From assembly GCF_011075055.1 (NCBI RefSeq), contig NC_058153.1, positions 6,820,001 to 6,884,000 on the forward strand: a DNA stretch of 64,000 nt. The letters run 5' to 3'. Every line of letters begins with the position of its first letter. Position 1 is the stretch's first letter. Positions 38,812-50,345 of this stretch are shown piece by piece. The DNA is from Mangifera indica (Eukaryota; Streptophyta; Magnoliopsida; Sapindales; Anacardiaceae). A program made the position numbers and the translations under genes. The notes beneath the pieces are model-generated. The model had not been told where the DNA came from. It did no database searches and was given only the letters and a program-made list of their open reading frames with translations.

Positions 38812-40620
38812 GGTCAAAAGACTTATTCCCACCCAAGATTTGATGTATTGTCAAATCTCACCGATTAATTTTTGAAAACTCAAAATATCACCCATTAATA
38901 GTTACTATTAGTGATATCTGTTATTAATAAAGATATAATTATTATTATAATTAGTCATACTAAACTCATTTTAAATATATTTAATATTTTAAAAAATATT
39001 ATCCCTTCAGCGCAACCCTTGTAGGGTTTCTTTTCTGCCTTCTTGTATGGCCACCCCTAGGGATGGCAATGGGGAGGGGCGGGGAGGGGATATCAATCCC
39101 CGTCCCCGCCCCGTCCCCTCCTCGCGAAAGAAAATCCCCTCCCCATCCCCTCCCCGTTGCCGCAGGAAAAAATCCCTTCTCCATCCCTGCCCCGTCCCCG
39201 CGGGAAAAAATCCCCTCCCCATACCCATAAATATAAATTTTAATTATTTTATATATTTCAATAAATAAAATAAATCATATTTTCTCAAAATATCACTTGC
39301 TACAAGAGCTACAAAATATTCTTTGTTATTTTAGTTCAAATATAAAGTTTTAATAAAATCTAACAATATGTAATAATCAATCTCTTTATTAGTAGCTCTT
39401 CATGTATGTGATTTAGGGTAATTTTATAATAACATTAAATTTAACACTTTTCATTCACTTCAATTGATTTTATCAAGTTTATAATTTATTATTTTTTTTG
39501 TGTAAACCTGATGGATTGACTAACTAAGTTTTGAAGTTGAAATAAAATTAATTTGGTGCATTTGCATTTTATGATAATGAGATTCTAGGGTTTTTTTAAT
39601 ATATTAGATTAATAGTTTAGAAATTAGTAAAAACTAATAATTAAGAATTCAAAAATTAGTAAAATTAAAGTTATAGTTTTAATAAATCATAATATAAAAA
39701 TTTCTAAAACTTAATAGTTTAGAAATTATTATATTAATATATTAGATTTAGGGGGTGGGAAGGGGAGGGGCGGGAACACATGTATCCCCGTCCCCGATTA
39801 CGGAGATTTTTTTCGTCCCCATCCCCGCCCCTTTCTCCGTTTTTATCGGAAAATCCCCTCCCCGTTAGGGTCGGAGAAGGTCAGGGCCCCTAAAGTCGGG
39901 TCCAAGTTGCCATCTCTAGCCACCCCCACAATTGCACCACCTCCCCCTTACTGGCTTCTGTTTTTTTTAATCTTTTTTGGTCATAGCTGTACAAGAGATT
40001 CTCTGCTCTCACTTATTTTTCCGGTATCGTCAACCTCCTTCGGTGGTTGACCTTCCTCTCTCGGTGTAATGAGTGTTTTTTCAGTTACTGTAAAGTTCAT
40101 GCTATTGTTGATGCTTTATTTTTTCAACATATTAAAAATGGTTGCAAGATGCTTTATTTTTTCAACCATCTTTTGTTGATGGTTTCTTTTTTCAGTTAGT
40201 GTGATTTTTCTCATTAAAAATCCAGGAGATTTTCCGGGCAAGGGGAGCAGCAGCTATGAAATCTGAAGCAGCACCAGATAGAGATATTTGAAGGCCAATA
40301 ATTCATAACCTTCGTAGAGTGGAGATACGGGATATTGGATCAGAGTTCATGGAGCAAACGAACTTGAACAGAATAACTTTTTTCTTTCAGAACTTGAATC
40401 ATTAACATAATTAAATAATCTAAATTAATAATTTAAACTAAATTAATAAATGAATGTATTTTGATCATTATATAAAAAATAATAAATCAGTCATTTATAC
40501 TCTAAACTAACGGAAAACATTAACACAATTAGATAACAGGTGGCATATTAGGTTTTCGAAACTTAATGGGTAAAACTTTGACAGTGCATCAAACCTTGGG
40601 TAGAAATAAGTCTTTTGGCC
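38812..40620. mobile_element. Mutator-type non-autonomous element, 1809 bp, host of a nested insertion
   Basis: Left end GGTCAAAAGACTTATTCCCA and reversed right end GGCCAAAAGACTTATTTCTA begin terminal inverted repeats that can be followed for more than 50 bp (both include TTTGATG and CTGTCAAA or TTGTCAAA words). Flanking 9-mers ttctatttt (38803-38811) and ttctgcttt (40621-40629) match at 7 of 9 positions. The ends match the MITE at 22131-22812, so they are one family. No transposase is present. A GC-rich element (39058-39918) is inserted inside. Confidence 0.75.
39058..39918. mobile_element. GC-rich hAT-like element, 861 bp, nested, perfect 8-bp TSD
   Basis: The termini are TAGGGATGGCAATGGGG and, reversed, TAGAGATGGCAACTTGG, of hAT type. 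A perfect 8-bp duplication, gccacccc, sits at 39050-39057 and 39919-39926. The subterminal parts are unusually GC-rich runs of CCCCGTCCCCGCCCC-like words on both sides, around an AT-rich core. The long open frames here (for example 39007-39228) are products of the GC-rich repeats and not genes. It lies within the Mutator-type element 38812-40620. Confidence 0.85.
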
Positions 40621-40629
40621 TTCTGCTTT

Positions 40630-41040
40630 TACGAATTTGATATGTGATAAAATTTATTCACTTGCTCCATTTCCCCACCGTCACACTCCTTCCCCTCCAC
40701 TGTATACACACAAATTCCCTCAACTGCATCAGGTTCGTAGAGATCAAATGGTAATAAACAAAATTTCGAAAAAAAGAAAATAGGGGAAAAAAACAGCAAA
40801 TACAATACAAAGACAAATTGTAAATAAAATCTTTAATTCTTTGCTACTTTCCTGAATTCTAAACTATACAACTGATAATCTAGTGTTTTTCCAAGTCATT
40901 ATCTACATTCCTTTTGAAAATTATTAGTGTTATTTCAATATATAAGCATAGACTTTATGATAACATGCAAACAAACTATAAACTACAAAACCATACCGAG
41001 ACAAATTATTAGTGGAAATAAACTAACCTCTCCAATATAT
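40630..41040 (-). other. 3' flank of TAD2
   Basis: Presumed 3' UTR and downstream DNA of the gene on the - strand. No other feature seen. Confidence 0.4.
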
Positions 41041-44000
41041 TCAAAGCGTTGCCTGGTTAACAAGAGGTCTGTGCGGCTTTGGAGCTAAATTTAAAACAAA
41101 CATTTAAAAAAAAAAAAAGCAATATTAGTGTTTTTAAAAATGTCAAAACAGATTACGTCCTGTTTGAAAAGTATATCTAACTGAATTTTTTCTATGAATG
41201 TTCTCTCTCTCCCTCTCTTCCATGTGCAGAGAGAGAGAAATAGCATCTCTTTATTGATGTTTTCATATGAAGAGATTGAATTAAGACAATAAAACCACAT
41301 ACCATTTGGATTCCCTTGTTCGTAGAAACTTCTGAAAAGGGAGACTGCTTCCGTTGCCATTATACCTCCAGCACATTTGAAACCTTTCCCTTGTGGGACT
41401 TCACCACTATCAAAGTAATTATATTAATAAAAAAGAACAAGACATCTCATTTGCACCTAATTAAAAATAACAAAAGGACACTGTAAATTTAATAAGCACT
41501 AGCAATTATAACACCCTAAAATACAAAGTAAACTACAACTTCGTGGCCACAAACATATCTAGTAATTATACAAAAGAATAGCTCGCGTAAGCAAAGAACA
41601 AACTATAACGTTCAAGTTAGAATACTCCACCAACTACAAGAAAAATGAAATAACTCACCATGAAAAAGTTATACCAACGAATTTAAGAAGGCAATTCAGC
41701 AAAACTATAACACTAAGTACTACCACAAACATAATTTGGAAGAGATGGAGACTTCACCATTCGAAAGGAAGAATGCAAAACACAATTTTTCATTCAAAAT
41801 AACATTGGCTGCTTCTACTAGATCCCCACCAAGTGGTTATGTTGAGAAAATATAGACAATAAGAAAGCAGAGAGTGGGATTAGCTTGGATTCATTGGCTG
41901 CTTCTACTTGGCAGCTCTTCTCAATCATGCATTACTAATATTTAATTGGCTCTTACAACCGACAAAACCTTATAACTATATGGCCATGGCCTCCAAAAAG
42001 TAAGCTATATAACATATTAACAAAATTAAATTAAATCTAAATGAATCTACAGAACTGGTAAAGTAATTAATTCCGCAATTACCCACGGCAAAAGATTCAA
42101 AAGCGGTTGGAAATATCTGTCTCTGACAAATTATTTCATGAGAAGATGTTTAAAGGTAATTCAATTAGTAAGAAAATTTTTGAAGTCTTTGGTTCAGAAA
42201 TAAACCTAGTATTTGGCTGAGTGCAACTCAAATGCAGTGATAGTATTGACCCGCACCCTCCAAATTTATCATTTGCACAACCATAATATACTTCCTTTAT
42301 ACCTGAAAAGATGAAGCGCTTAAGCCATCTAATCATCACAAAACAAAAAGTAAAAAGAAATAGCTTTCAATAGAGTATTGTGATGAAAAGAGCATAAATA
42401 TACCAAGAATTGATAAAGCTGAAGCACACATAATGCAAGGTTCACAAGTTACGTAAAGGCAGCATTTTGAGAATTTTTGGGCAACCTCCAACCGTGAAAG
42501 TCCTTGTTTCTGCCACATGTCAAGAAGAGTATCAATAGCTTCCATCTCTGCATGTCTAGTAGCCTGTAACAACATATAGTAGCAACTCATAAGAAATAAA
42601 AAGGCCCGCAGATCAAAAGCAATAGTCAGATAAAATCCTTATTTATTTTTCAAAGTAACCATTCAAAACATGTCTTTCTTAATCATATCACAACAAGAAT
42701 GAGGAAGTTTATAAGCGCACAAGTTTATTTATTTTTTTCCTATAAACAGGAAATGAACTAAGATTAGAAAAAGAGCAATGCTATGTTTACCCATTTTTGG
42801 TATACAATTCATATACACAGTGATGTGTCATCATGTAATTAGGTGATTTTAAAACACATGTCATCATATGATAAAGAAACATCCAATCACATGATAACAC
42901 CTCATCTGTGTACATAAATTGTGTACCAAAAATGGGTATACATAGTTTTATTGTTAGAAAAAATATCGGTCATTAAATGACCAAGCACATAGCAAATAGG
43001 CCAGAAAGTCTAGTTACAATAAGCTACTTAAGCATAAATCCATTTAGTTAGCACACAAACGTGTAGCTTAGAGCCCTTTCCTATAGTACATATTGTCTGT
43101 GAATTGCTCAAACTAAGATTTAAATAAATGCCAACTAAAACCAAAATTTTATTCAAAGAAAAATCTGCAAGTTTTTTCGTCAATATTCAATTTGAGATGC
43201 CAAGAATGCGCATATCCAACATGCTAGAAAGAAATGAAGACCTGCCAGCTAGAAAAACCAATCAAAGAATATAGTTACAAGTAGAAAGAAACAAAGCCCT
43301 GCCAACTAGAAAAACCAATCAAAGAATATGGTTACAAGAAAATAGGAAAGTTCAATGAGACAACACATTGAGGAACTCACATTTCTTGTCTCATTAGTTC
43401 GATTTCGACCTGTAGCAATAACCTTCCCATCCTCTAGAATCACACATCTAGTCAACAAAATAGTTAGAATGAGGAAAAACAGCACCTAATGATAATAATC
43501 AGACATTAAGTGAAGCAATCTCTCTTTTCTTTTTTTCCCCCTTTTTCATCTACATTTATAAGGAAAAAGGAGAAAAGCTTTATGTCAACACCCAGTTGGG
43601 TTGATACTATAGCAGTATTGAGGAAAAAAAAATATATAGCTTGCACAAAAAACTTAATACAAGGTAAATGCCTGTTTAATCAGCAAGGCTACGATTTCAG
43701 GATCCAAAAGATTAAACTACATCAGTCAGTCAAATTTCAATCACTTGATGCATTTATTGTTGCAGAAATCATAAAAGATTAAAATCTACCTTAACTATAG
43801 GCAAATAATTTGTGGGATATGTTCTCAGCAAACATATTTCTGAACCAGTGCAAGTTTACTAAAAATTTGAAATCACAGTAGTCTAGCTTGTTGCAGCAGG
43901 GGAAAAGTATAATTTCAAATGCTAGGAATGCACATGACAAAGAAAAACTGTCATAATTCCAAAAAGCTTCATATAAGTCCAGTTATTTAATAGAAGCTGT

Positions 44001-45061
44001 AGATGTAGGAACTTGAACTTCAGCAATATTATAAAGATCCTAAAAGTGGAGCATGATAGGAGAATTATTGAAAACAGAACTTAATCATTTTACCCAACTG
44101 GCACTTCAAGGCAGTCCAAGGCAAGTTTTGCCTGCCAAATGAGATAGCATACATCAATTAAATAGACACAAGTTAAACACCAAGCAGAAAAAGAATTTCA
44201 AGGAAAGAAAAAAATAACAACTGACTTAAACATGCAATTTAATAAGAACATATACTTAAGTTACTTCCAGCAGAAACAAAATTTATTCAACTAAACTTGC
44301 GCAGCATACAGCAACCATTAAATGGGCATCAAATAATGCATCCACACCCAGTTTGGCACTATATATAGATTTCTAGTTGACTGTACAACTATTATAATTT
44401 ACAATTGCCAGTGCCCCACATCTAAATATAACCCTAGATTTGACTTTCCCAAGCTTTAATAAGTTATCCTCATCATTATTTATGAACTTTTAAGAAATTA
44501 TTCCAACAATAATTAAGTTCAAAGGAAAACCCAACAAGCTTTGACATGCTCCCTCATGTGAAAGGCAAGTAAATTGAATACAACCAAAGGCACTAGTTTA
44601 AACACACAAAACACACAACTAATTACATCATAATTGTGCAATGAGTTTGAAATTTTAAACACAAGAAACTTGATTATTTGACCAATTTTCTCAAAAAGAA
44701 TCAGTAAACTCAAAAGAAATTTGCAGAAAGTCTCACAGCACCTAGAACTTGTACAGACATAGCAGGCATCTTTCCACAATGCAAATTACAAGACAATTTC
44801 TATGTCTATTTTCTAGTTCAATCCAATCAAATAATTCCAAGTCCCTATCCCAGACATCAAAGGCCCATAGAAGCATAATGCTCAACATATAATTTATAGC
44901 ACATATGACAATAGGAAAGCAAAAGCAAAAGAAAAATGCAGAGTCCTAAACTTCCTTAGTCTAACTTCATATTCTTGGAGGGATCTAGGCATTACCTGTT
45001 GTATTGCAAGCTCCATAAATGCAAAATTATTTTGAGACAATTCTTCCCCAGCTAAGACCAT
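41041..45061 (-). CDS. TAD2: tRNA-specific adenosine deaminase, catalytic subunit TAD2/ADAT2
   Basis: TAD2 pairs with TAD3 to convert adenosine 34 of tRNAs to inosine, which wobble decoding requires. Seven exons on the - strand join to 191 codons plus stop: 44996-45061, 44094-44131, 43381-43447, 42404-42563, 42206-42302, 41303-41406 and 41041-41084. All introns are GT-AG and phases agree. The cytidine-deaminase zinc site is complete: H61-A-E63 (in [11 protein letters not shown]) and P99-C100-x2-C103 (in [10 protein letters not shown]). Further family blocks are [25 protein letters not shown] and [19 protein letters not shown], with a short basic tail ([12 protein letters not shown]) typical of plant TAD2. 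The length is normal for the plant enzyme. The ATG sits right behind an AG, so the first intron probably lies in the 5' UTR. No transit peptide is visible, so a cytosolic or nuclear site is likely. Confidence 0.95.
42776..42953. repeat. MITE with long inverted repeats in a TAD2 intron
   Basis: The left arm CTATGTTTACCCATTTTTGG and the reversed right arm CTATGTATACCCATTTTTGG pair over about 50 bases, so the block would fold into a long hairpin. The inner arms include GTGTCATCATGTAATTAGG-like words. It lies wholly in the intron between TAD2 exons 3 and 4 (42564-43380). It is of the same type as the element near 351-521. Confidence 0.75.
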
Positions 45062-46755
45062 CTATAAAAAACAAAAACGGGAGATATCAGAAGCAGAATT
45101 GTCTATAACAATTTCTTCACTCCAACAACAATGTGTAAAATAGGAAACATCATTTTATTTATTAAGGCCCTTAGTGTTTCTTGATAAATTTTTCCACTGA
45201 ATTTTATAAAATTGTTTACATATATTGATGAAACAAAGGAGTTAAACAGTTTTTGCGAGATGGATCATCAAATTTGAACCATTAAAAACTAAGAAATACA
45301 AGTAGTGACAAGCAAGCAAATACATTATTAACTTGAAATGGAAGAACATAATGAAGCTAATCAAGGTTGTAGCCAGACCCACAAGGATTAGCCTCCTCAA
45401 AAATAAAAAAAATACATAATTATATGTAAAACGTAGAATTGTCTTGATATTTTAACAAAAAAGAAAGCAAATAATTTGCAAAACAAAATTAATTAATCTA
45501 TTAGATTTGCTCATTTAAATTAAAATAACTCTAACTAATCACATATATATTTTATCAAGTTTTAAATCAAATTATAGAATGTCTCTTTAAAACTGCATAT
45601 ATCTGTATTTATGAACCTTCAAATTGGCTACTAAGTTCTATTTTTTAAACATACTTATTATCTACATATAATTGTTTTGAGTTTACATTTTATACGTGTC
45701 CAAGTTTCCTTCACATATGCAACCGTTTTAAAAATTATAAACAAAAAAAATATGAAAAGAAAAAATAAAAGGCCCGATCAAGCTTTATTTTATGGCCACG
45801 CCCTTCGTCCATTACTTGAAGTGGCTAGTAATGTAGAATATGACTCCTAGAATGAGAGGAACAAGATTAAGTTAAATTGACATTCAATCAGAGCAGGGGA
45901 AAATCAAAACCACACAAGTGAATCACACTTTTAAAGCTTTGTTTAGGCACTTAATCGAGCGATTAACAGACACTACCCAAACTAAAAAAAGAGCAATCAT
46001 ATAAATATTGCACCAAATAATAAAATATGTGTGTCACCAACAATTTTCAAATTGGATAGAAGAATTACAAAACAGAAATTAAATTCTGACCAGGAATTCA
46101 GATGGTGCCAACTACGAAATAATTGCGCTGCGTGTTCTCTTCCAATGACACCAGCTGAAAGGAGGCGTGGGAGAGGGGTATGCGTCAGTCAGCGTGGAGT
46201 GAAGTGGAATGGGCAAGGTGCGGTGAGAGACAGAGGTTCGGTGCCTGCTCGCGTGCGCGCGGTGGGGAGGGTTTTATGGGACATTAATTATTTTAACCGA
46301 CTTTTCTCCGTTGTGCGTATCCACCCATATATTTTCTCACTGTACAAATCTAACCAAATTTTATTTTGATTTTATATTTAGAAGGGGAAAACTCAACCGA
46401 TAATCAGATCTTACTTCAGTAAATTTTTAGAAAAAATAAAAAAACAAAGTTATTAAAATCTTCCATCAAAGACGGAAAGATCCAAGTAAGTTTACGCCTA
46501 CACCTTTCTAGTGTTATTTATTTTGTTAAAAAGCATATACAATATAATTTTGTATGATAGTTTATGATTGTGTGACGAAAGATGTTCTTTCAAAGTTAAA
46601 TTAATTAAAATACCGATTAATTAACTGAAAAAGTTCAATAAATCAAATACAACGAAATTTTTTTTTGATATTTTATGTGAAAAAAAAATGTAATTGTTGT
46701 GTTTGAGTTTTAGGCTTGGCTTGATTAGTTGGCCTGCCAGCAATGGTTGGCTTAG
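45062..46755 (-). promoter_or_regulatory. probable 5' UTR intron and promoter of TAD2
   Basis: The start codon follows TTTTTTATAG, a good acceptor, so a leader exon should lie upstream. The only GC-rich, unrepeated patch is 46130-46275 (GCGTGCGCGCGGTGGGG), which fits a core promoter or leader exon. The rest is AT-rich. The 112-codon frame at 46031-46369 on the + strand crosses this patch and has no motif, so I leave it uncalled. Confidence 0.35.
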
Positions 46756-49700
46756 TTGGTCGGTCAAGCAAGGCCACATCAATTTATTTTTAAATATTTA
46801 TTTTTAGTATATTGTATCTTTACTCATATTGAATTGAAGGTATTATTTCCGTTTCACAATAGTAAAGATGTATTGATGACTAAGTTGGAAGGGCATTGGA
46901 TTGCCGAAGATAACGGTATTATGAGATATATTAGTGGGGATGAAATAATGATAATGATTTATACAAGAGTTGATTTCAAAAGATTAGTCGAGAAAATATG
47001 TTATCATCTAAGAATCAATCGTAGACAATCAAATATTCGTATATATACGGTCAATGATTTGGCGGTGCTTAAAAACTCATATGAGCTCCAAGATAATGAA
47101 GATGTTGAATTTTTTATTATGGCAGCAGAAAAAAAGTATCAACATGTCTTTATGTTATAGAGTCAAATCGAAGAAAGAGACAATTTCAATGAAGAGCAAG
47201 TTGAGGAAGAACAATTGTAGGATGATTTGACAAACGATTGTGCAAAACCACAGAGTGTCTTGAAGGATAAATAAATAGGTAATCTCAATAATGATGATGA
47301 TGATGAGAATGAGGATTTTGAGAAAGGATTTGATTAGGTTTATGAATGTTAATGAGATGTATAATTTATTGATCGAGGAACCTAAGTTGGATGGAAGAGA
47401 AGACACTGAGAGAAACCTAAGTAATTTCCATAATGTCGAGGTCAAGTATAGTGTAACATGTTATAATTTGGTTGATCATGAAGAATCTCTAGTAAATATA
47501 GATGTCTCTAATCTTTTTCAATGGGTTCTATCAACAATTGTGGATGTTGAGAATAATGTAATTGGTAATGTTTAAAGACGACCTAATACAAGGATCAAAT
47601 TAATGGGTTGTTATAATAGTAAGGAAGAATTGCAGGATCTATTTGCAACACTTACTTTAGAACAAAGTTTTCAATACAAAGTTGCTCGACCAACTATGAT
47701 ACGATGAGAGATTAGATATAGAAACAATGAGCATTGTAAATGGCAAGTACACGCAAGAAAGAAAGATGACACTAAATTATGGTAGTCATGTCATTTGGAT
47801 GAAATACACAGGTGTCCCAAAGATCAAACATTGTCTTATCATAGATAGACTAGTGTTTAGGCATTATGAAGGATTCTTACATAAATGTTTGTGGTTGATT
47901 GCATTTACTAATCGAAAGCAATCATTGTTGATATGACAGATAAATATAAGATTGACATATCATACACACAAACATGGCATGCAAAGACAGACATTAAAAG
48001 CATTAAAGGCTCACCAAAGGATTCTTTCATGCTCTTCTCGAAGTATTGTCATAATCTTTTGTTATGTAACTGTAACACAGTAACACATATTGATACAGAT
48101 ACGGGTAACTAGTTTAAGTTTTTTTTCATGGCATTGAGATGTTCAGTACGAGCATTTCAACAATTTTATCGTCCAGTCATTTGTATCAACACTACACATT
48201 TGAAAAAGAGATACCTTAAGAGACTATTTATTATTGTTGAAAAAAATGACAATAACCGGATTTATCCACTAGCATTCTATATTGGGGCAAAAGAGGACAT
48301 GGAGTCATGGACATTGTTCTTTTGATACTTAGTGGTATTTCAAACTTAGCTATTATTTTAGATAAACACTTTGCAATAATTGTGTTAGTGTCAAAAGTCT
48401 TACCTAATTTCCATCACAGTTATTACAACCACCATATAAAAGGTAACATGTATACTAGACACGTCAATTGGGCTAGGTCAAATAGAGGCCCGATACGAAG
48501 CACAAAAAAAAAAACACCACACGAGAAAACCCGATCCGATATTGTAGCGTGCCGTTCTAGACCCATGGGCCTATTAGGTCAGGCTTCGGCCTTTAATATT
48601 AAGCCCATGGGTTGGCTCAGCCCGACCCAATACTACTAGGTAGTATCTTTCTGGCTTCTACTGCAAGGTAGAAGCCTGCTTCCATCTGCTAAAAGGCAGA
48701 GGGAAGCAAGGCTTCTGCCTAGTAGAAGCCTTGGCCTTCATTTTTTTTTAAATTTTTTAATTAATTTATTTTTTTTATATAAAACCGTTCAATTTTTCTT
48801 TATTTTCACTTTCATTTACAAATCTCTCAATCTCAATTATTTCATTATATTTTCAACCTTATTTTCTCTCATCAATTCTCTTTCAGAAAATATTTGAATT
48901 CATAAATAATAATTCTTTGTGTTTATAATTTTATTTTTATTTTAATTTTATCATTACAAAATATTACAAGTAGATTAAGTATCAAATGAATTCAATCCAT
49001 TTGAATATTATCATAATATATATTTATTTATATTTTATAATTTATATAATATGTAAATTAATTAATTTATACTATATTATAATTTATAATATTTTTCATC
49101 ATGTAATTACGGTATTTCTCCGTCATAAGTGAGAGATTATAAATAAAATATTCTCGATTTTAATGATTGAAAAATAATTTGTGTTTAAAAATTTTAAATA
49201 TTTTTTTTTAAATATTGATTAAATGGGTTGGATCGACCCATTTAAAGCCCGACCTGACCCATTTAAGGCTCATTTTTATATGGATCGGGCCTTGGGCCTT
49301 TATATATTAATGGGTTGACCCGACCCGTAAGCCCATTATTGTTTGGGCTTCGGGCCCGATCGGACCCATTAGCCCGATAGGCCGAGCCTGAGCCAGCCTA
49401 GCCGAACCTATCGACACCTTTAATGTACACTCAATCTAAAAAAATGTAATCAATTAAAGGATTATTTTGGAGAGTTGCAAAGACATCGTATTTCTGATTT
49501 TGATAATGCCATGAAGTACATTTATTAGGTAAATTCTGATGCAACAACATATTTGGATGGTAGTGGTTATGATAAATAGGCGTAAACTCATTTCAGCGTA
49601 CTTTGATACAATATTATGTTACCAATATTGTCAAATCGTTCGATGTTTTGGCAATGATCGTTTATGGTTTGTCAATCACCATCCTTATTGAGTTTATTTG

Positions 49701-50345
49701 CAGCACACTACAACAATGGTTTTACAACCAAAAATAGATTGGCAGGTTAATTAAATACTACATGAAAAAATTACATTTATATGTTTTCTTATTCATTAAT
49801 GTTTATTTATTGATTTTGGGTTTTTTTTTTTTTTTCAATTGCACATACTTATCTGTTAACACCATAGGCCAAGGACAAGATTGTTGGGTATGTTTGTAAA
49901 CTAACAAACATGGCATCAAACCAATCAGCGTGTACCAATACAAAGTTTATGACACACAACAGAAGTTTTACAATGTTGATCTCATGAAACGTTTATATTG
50001 TTGTGGAAAATTTCAACTCTCTAGTATTTCTTATACATATATCGTTACAGTTGCACAATTCAACAACCTATTAGACTGCTATCAATGGGCAACTAAGTAC
50101 TACTCCATATAATATTTATAGGCAATTCACAACAAAGATTTGAATCTAGTCAGTGACTAGTCCACATGGGTTCATCCTAATAATTTATATGAAATTTACA
50201 CGTCCACAATGCAACAGAGATGGTCGGGCCAATCTTCTAACCACCACAGAAGACCACTATAGGGTGAGGAAGTTTAAGAATGTATTTGTAATAGACGTCA
50301 TGAACGTGGTCATATTAGAAATGCATGTCCGAGTCTAGCCCCTGT
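46756..50345 (+). pseudogene. Mutator-like (MuDR) transposase, degenerate, split by a hAT insertion
   Basis: Pieces in order on the + strand: the N-terminal MuDR-type region (GHWIAEDNGIMRYISGDE... to DVEFFIMAA, 46890-47130); the plug region (SKEELQDLFATLTLEQSF...CKWQVHA, about 47615-47755); and the transposase core (FYRPVICINTTHLKKRYLKR...NRIYPLAFYIGAKEDMESW, 48170-48310). The core is broken at 48456-49422 by a hAT derivative and resumes near 49430. A SWIM-like Cys-Gly-x-Phe-Gln-Leu motif lies near 50000-50030 and a zinc knuckle (CNRRHERGHIRNACPS) at 50287-50330. The first catalytic Asp, normally in ICIDGTHLKG, is Asn here, and one knuckle Cys is Arg. Stops and frameshifts occur throughout. 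This was the transposase gene of a MULE that also carried the relic at 52970-53347. Confidence 0.8.
48456..49422. mobile_element. hAT internal-deletion derivative, 967 bp
   Basis: Ends are TAGACACGTCAATTGGG and, reversed, TAAAGGTGTCGATAGGT, with flanking 8-mers atgtatac (48448-48455) and atgtacac (49423-49430) matching at 7 of 8. Its left half matches the reverse complement of 20900-21070 (AATCTCTCAATCTCAATTAT and the poly-T/AATTAATTTATT run). Its right half matches 18460-18600 in reverse (TATTTTTCATCATGTAATTA). It is therefore a deletion derivative of an element like the one at 18195-21435 that lost the transposase. It interrupts the MULE transposase relic. Confidence 0.85.

Noticed and set aside
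39007..39268. Long overlapping open frames on both strands rich in Gly, Arg and Pro
   Set aside because: They arise from the GC-rich CCCCGTCCCC repeats of a nested transposon with a perfect target duplication; no protein motif is present.
41220..41240. GAGAGAGAGA run as a possible regulatory GAGA element
   Set aside because: It is a short purine run inside a TAD2 intron near the 3' end; no reason to assign function.
46031..46369. 112-codon open frame on the + strand
   Set aside because: It crosses the GC-rich probable promoter of the divergent TAD2 gene and has no domain or splice context.
47155..47445. Hydrophobic 96-codon frame on the - strand resembling a membrane protein
   Set aside because: It is antisense to the MULE transposase relic and its ATT/ATA-rich run comes from GAT and AAT codons on the other strand.
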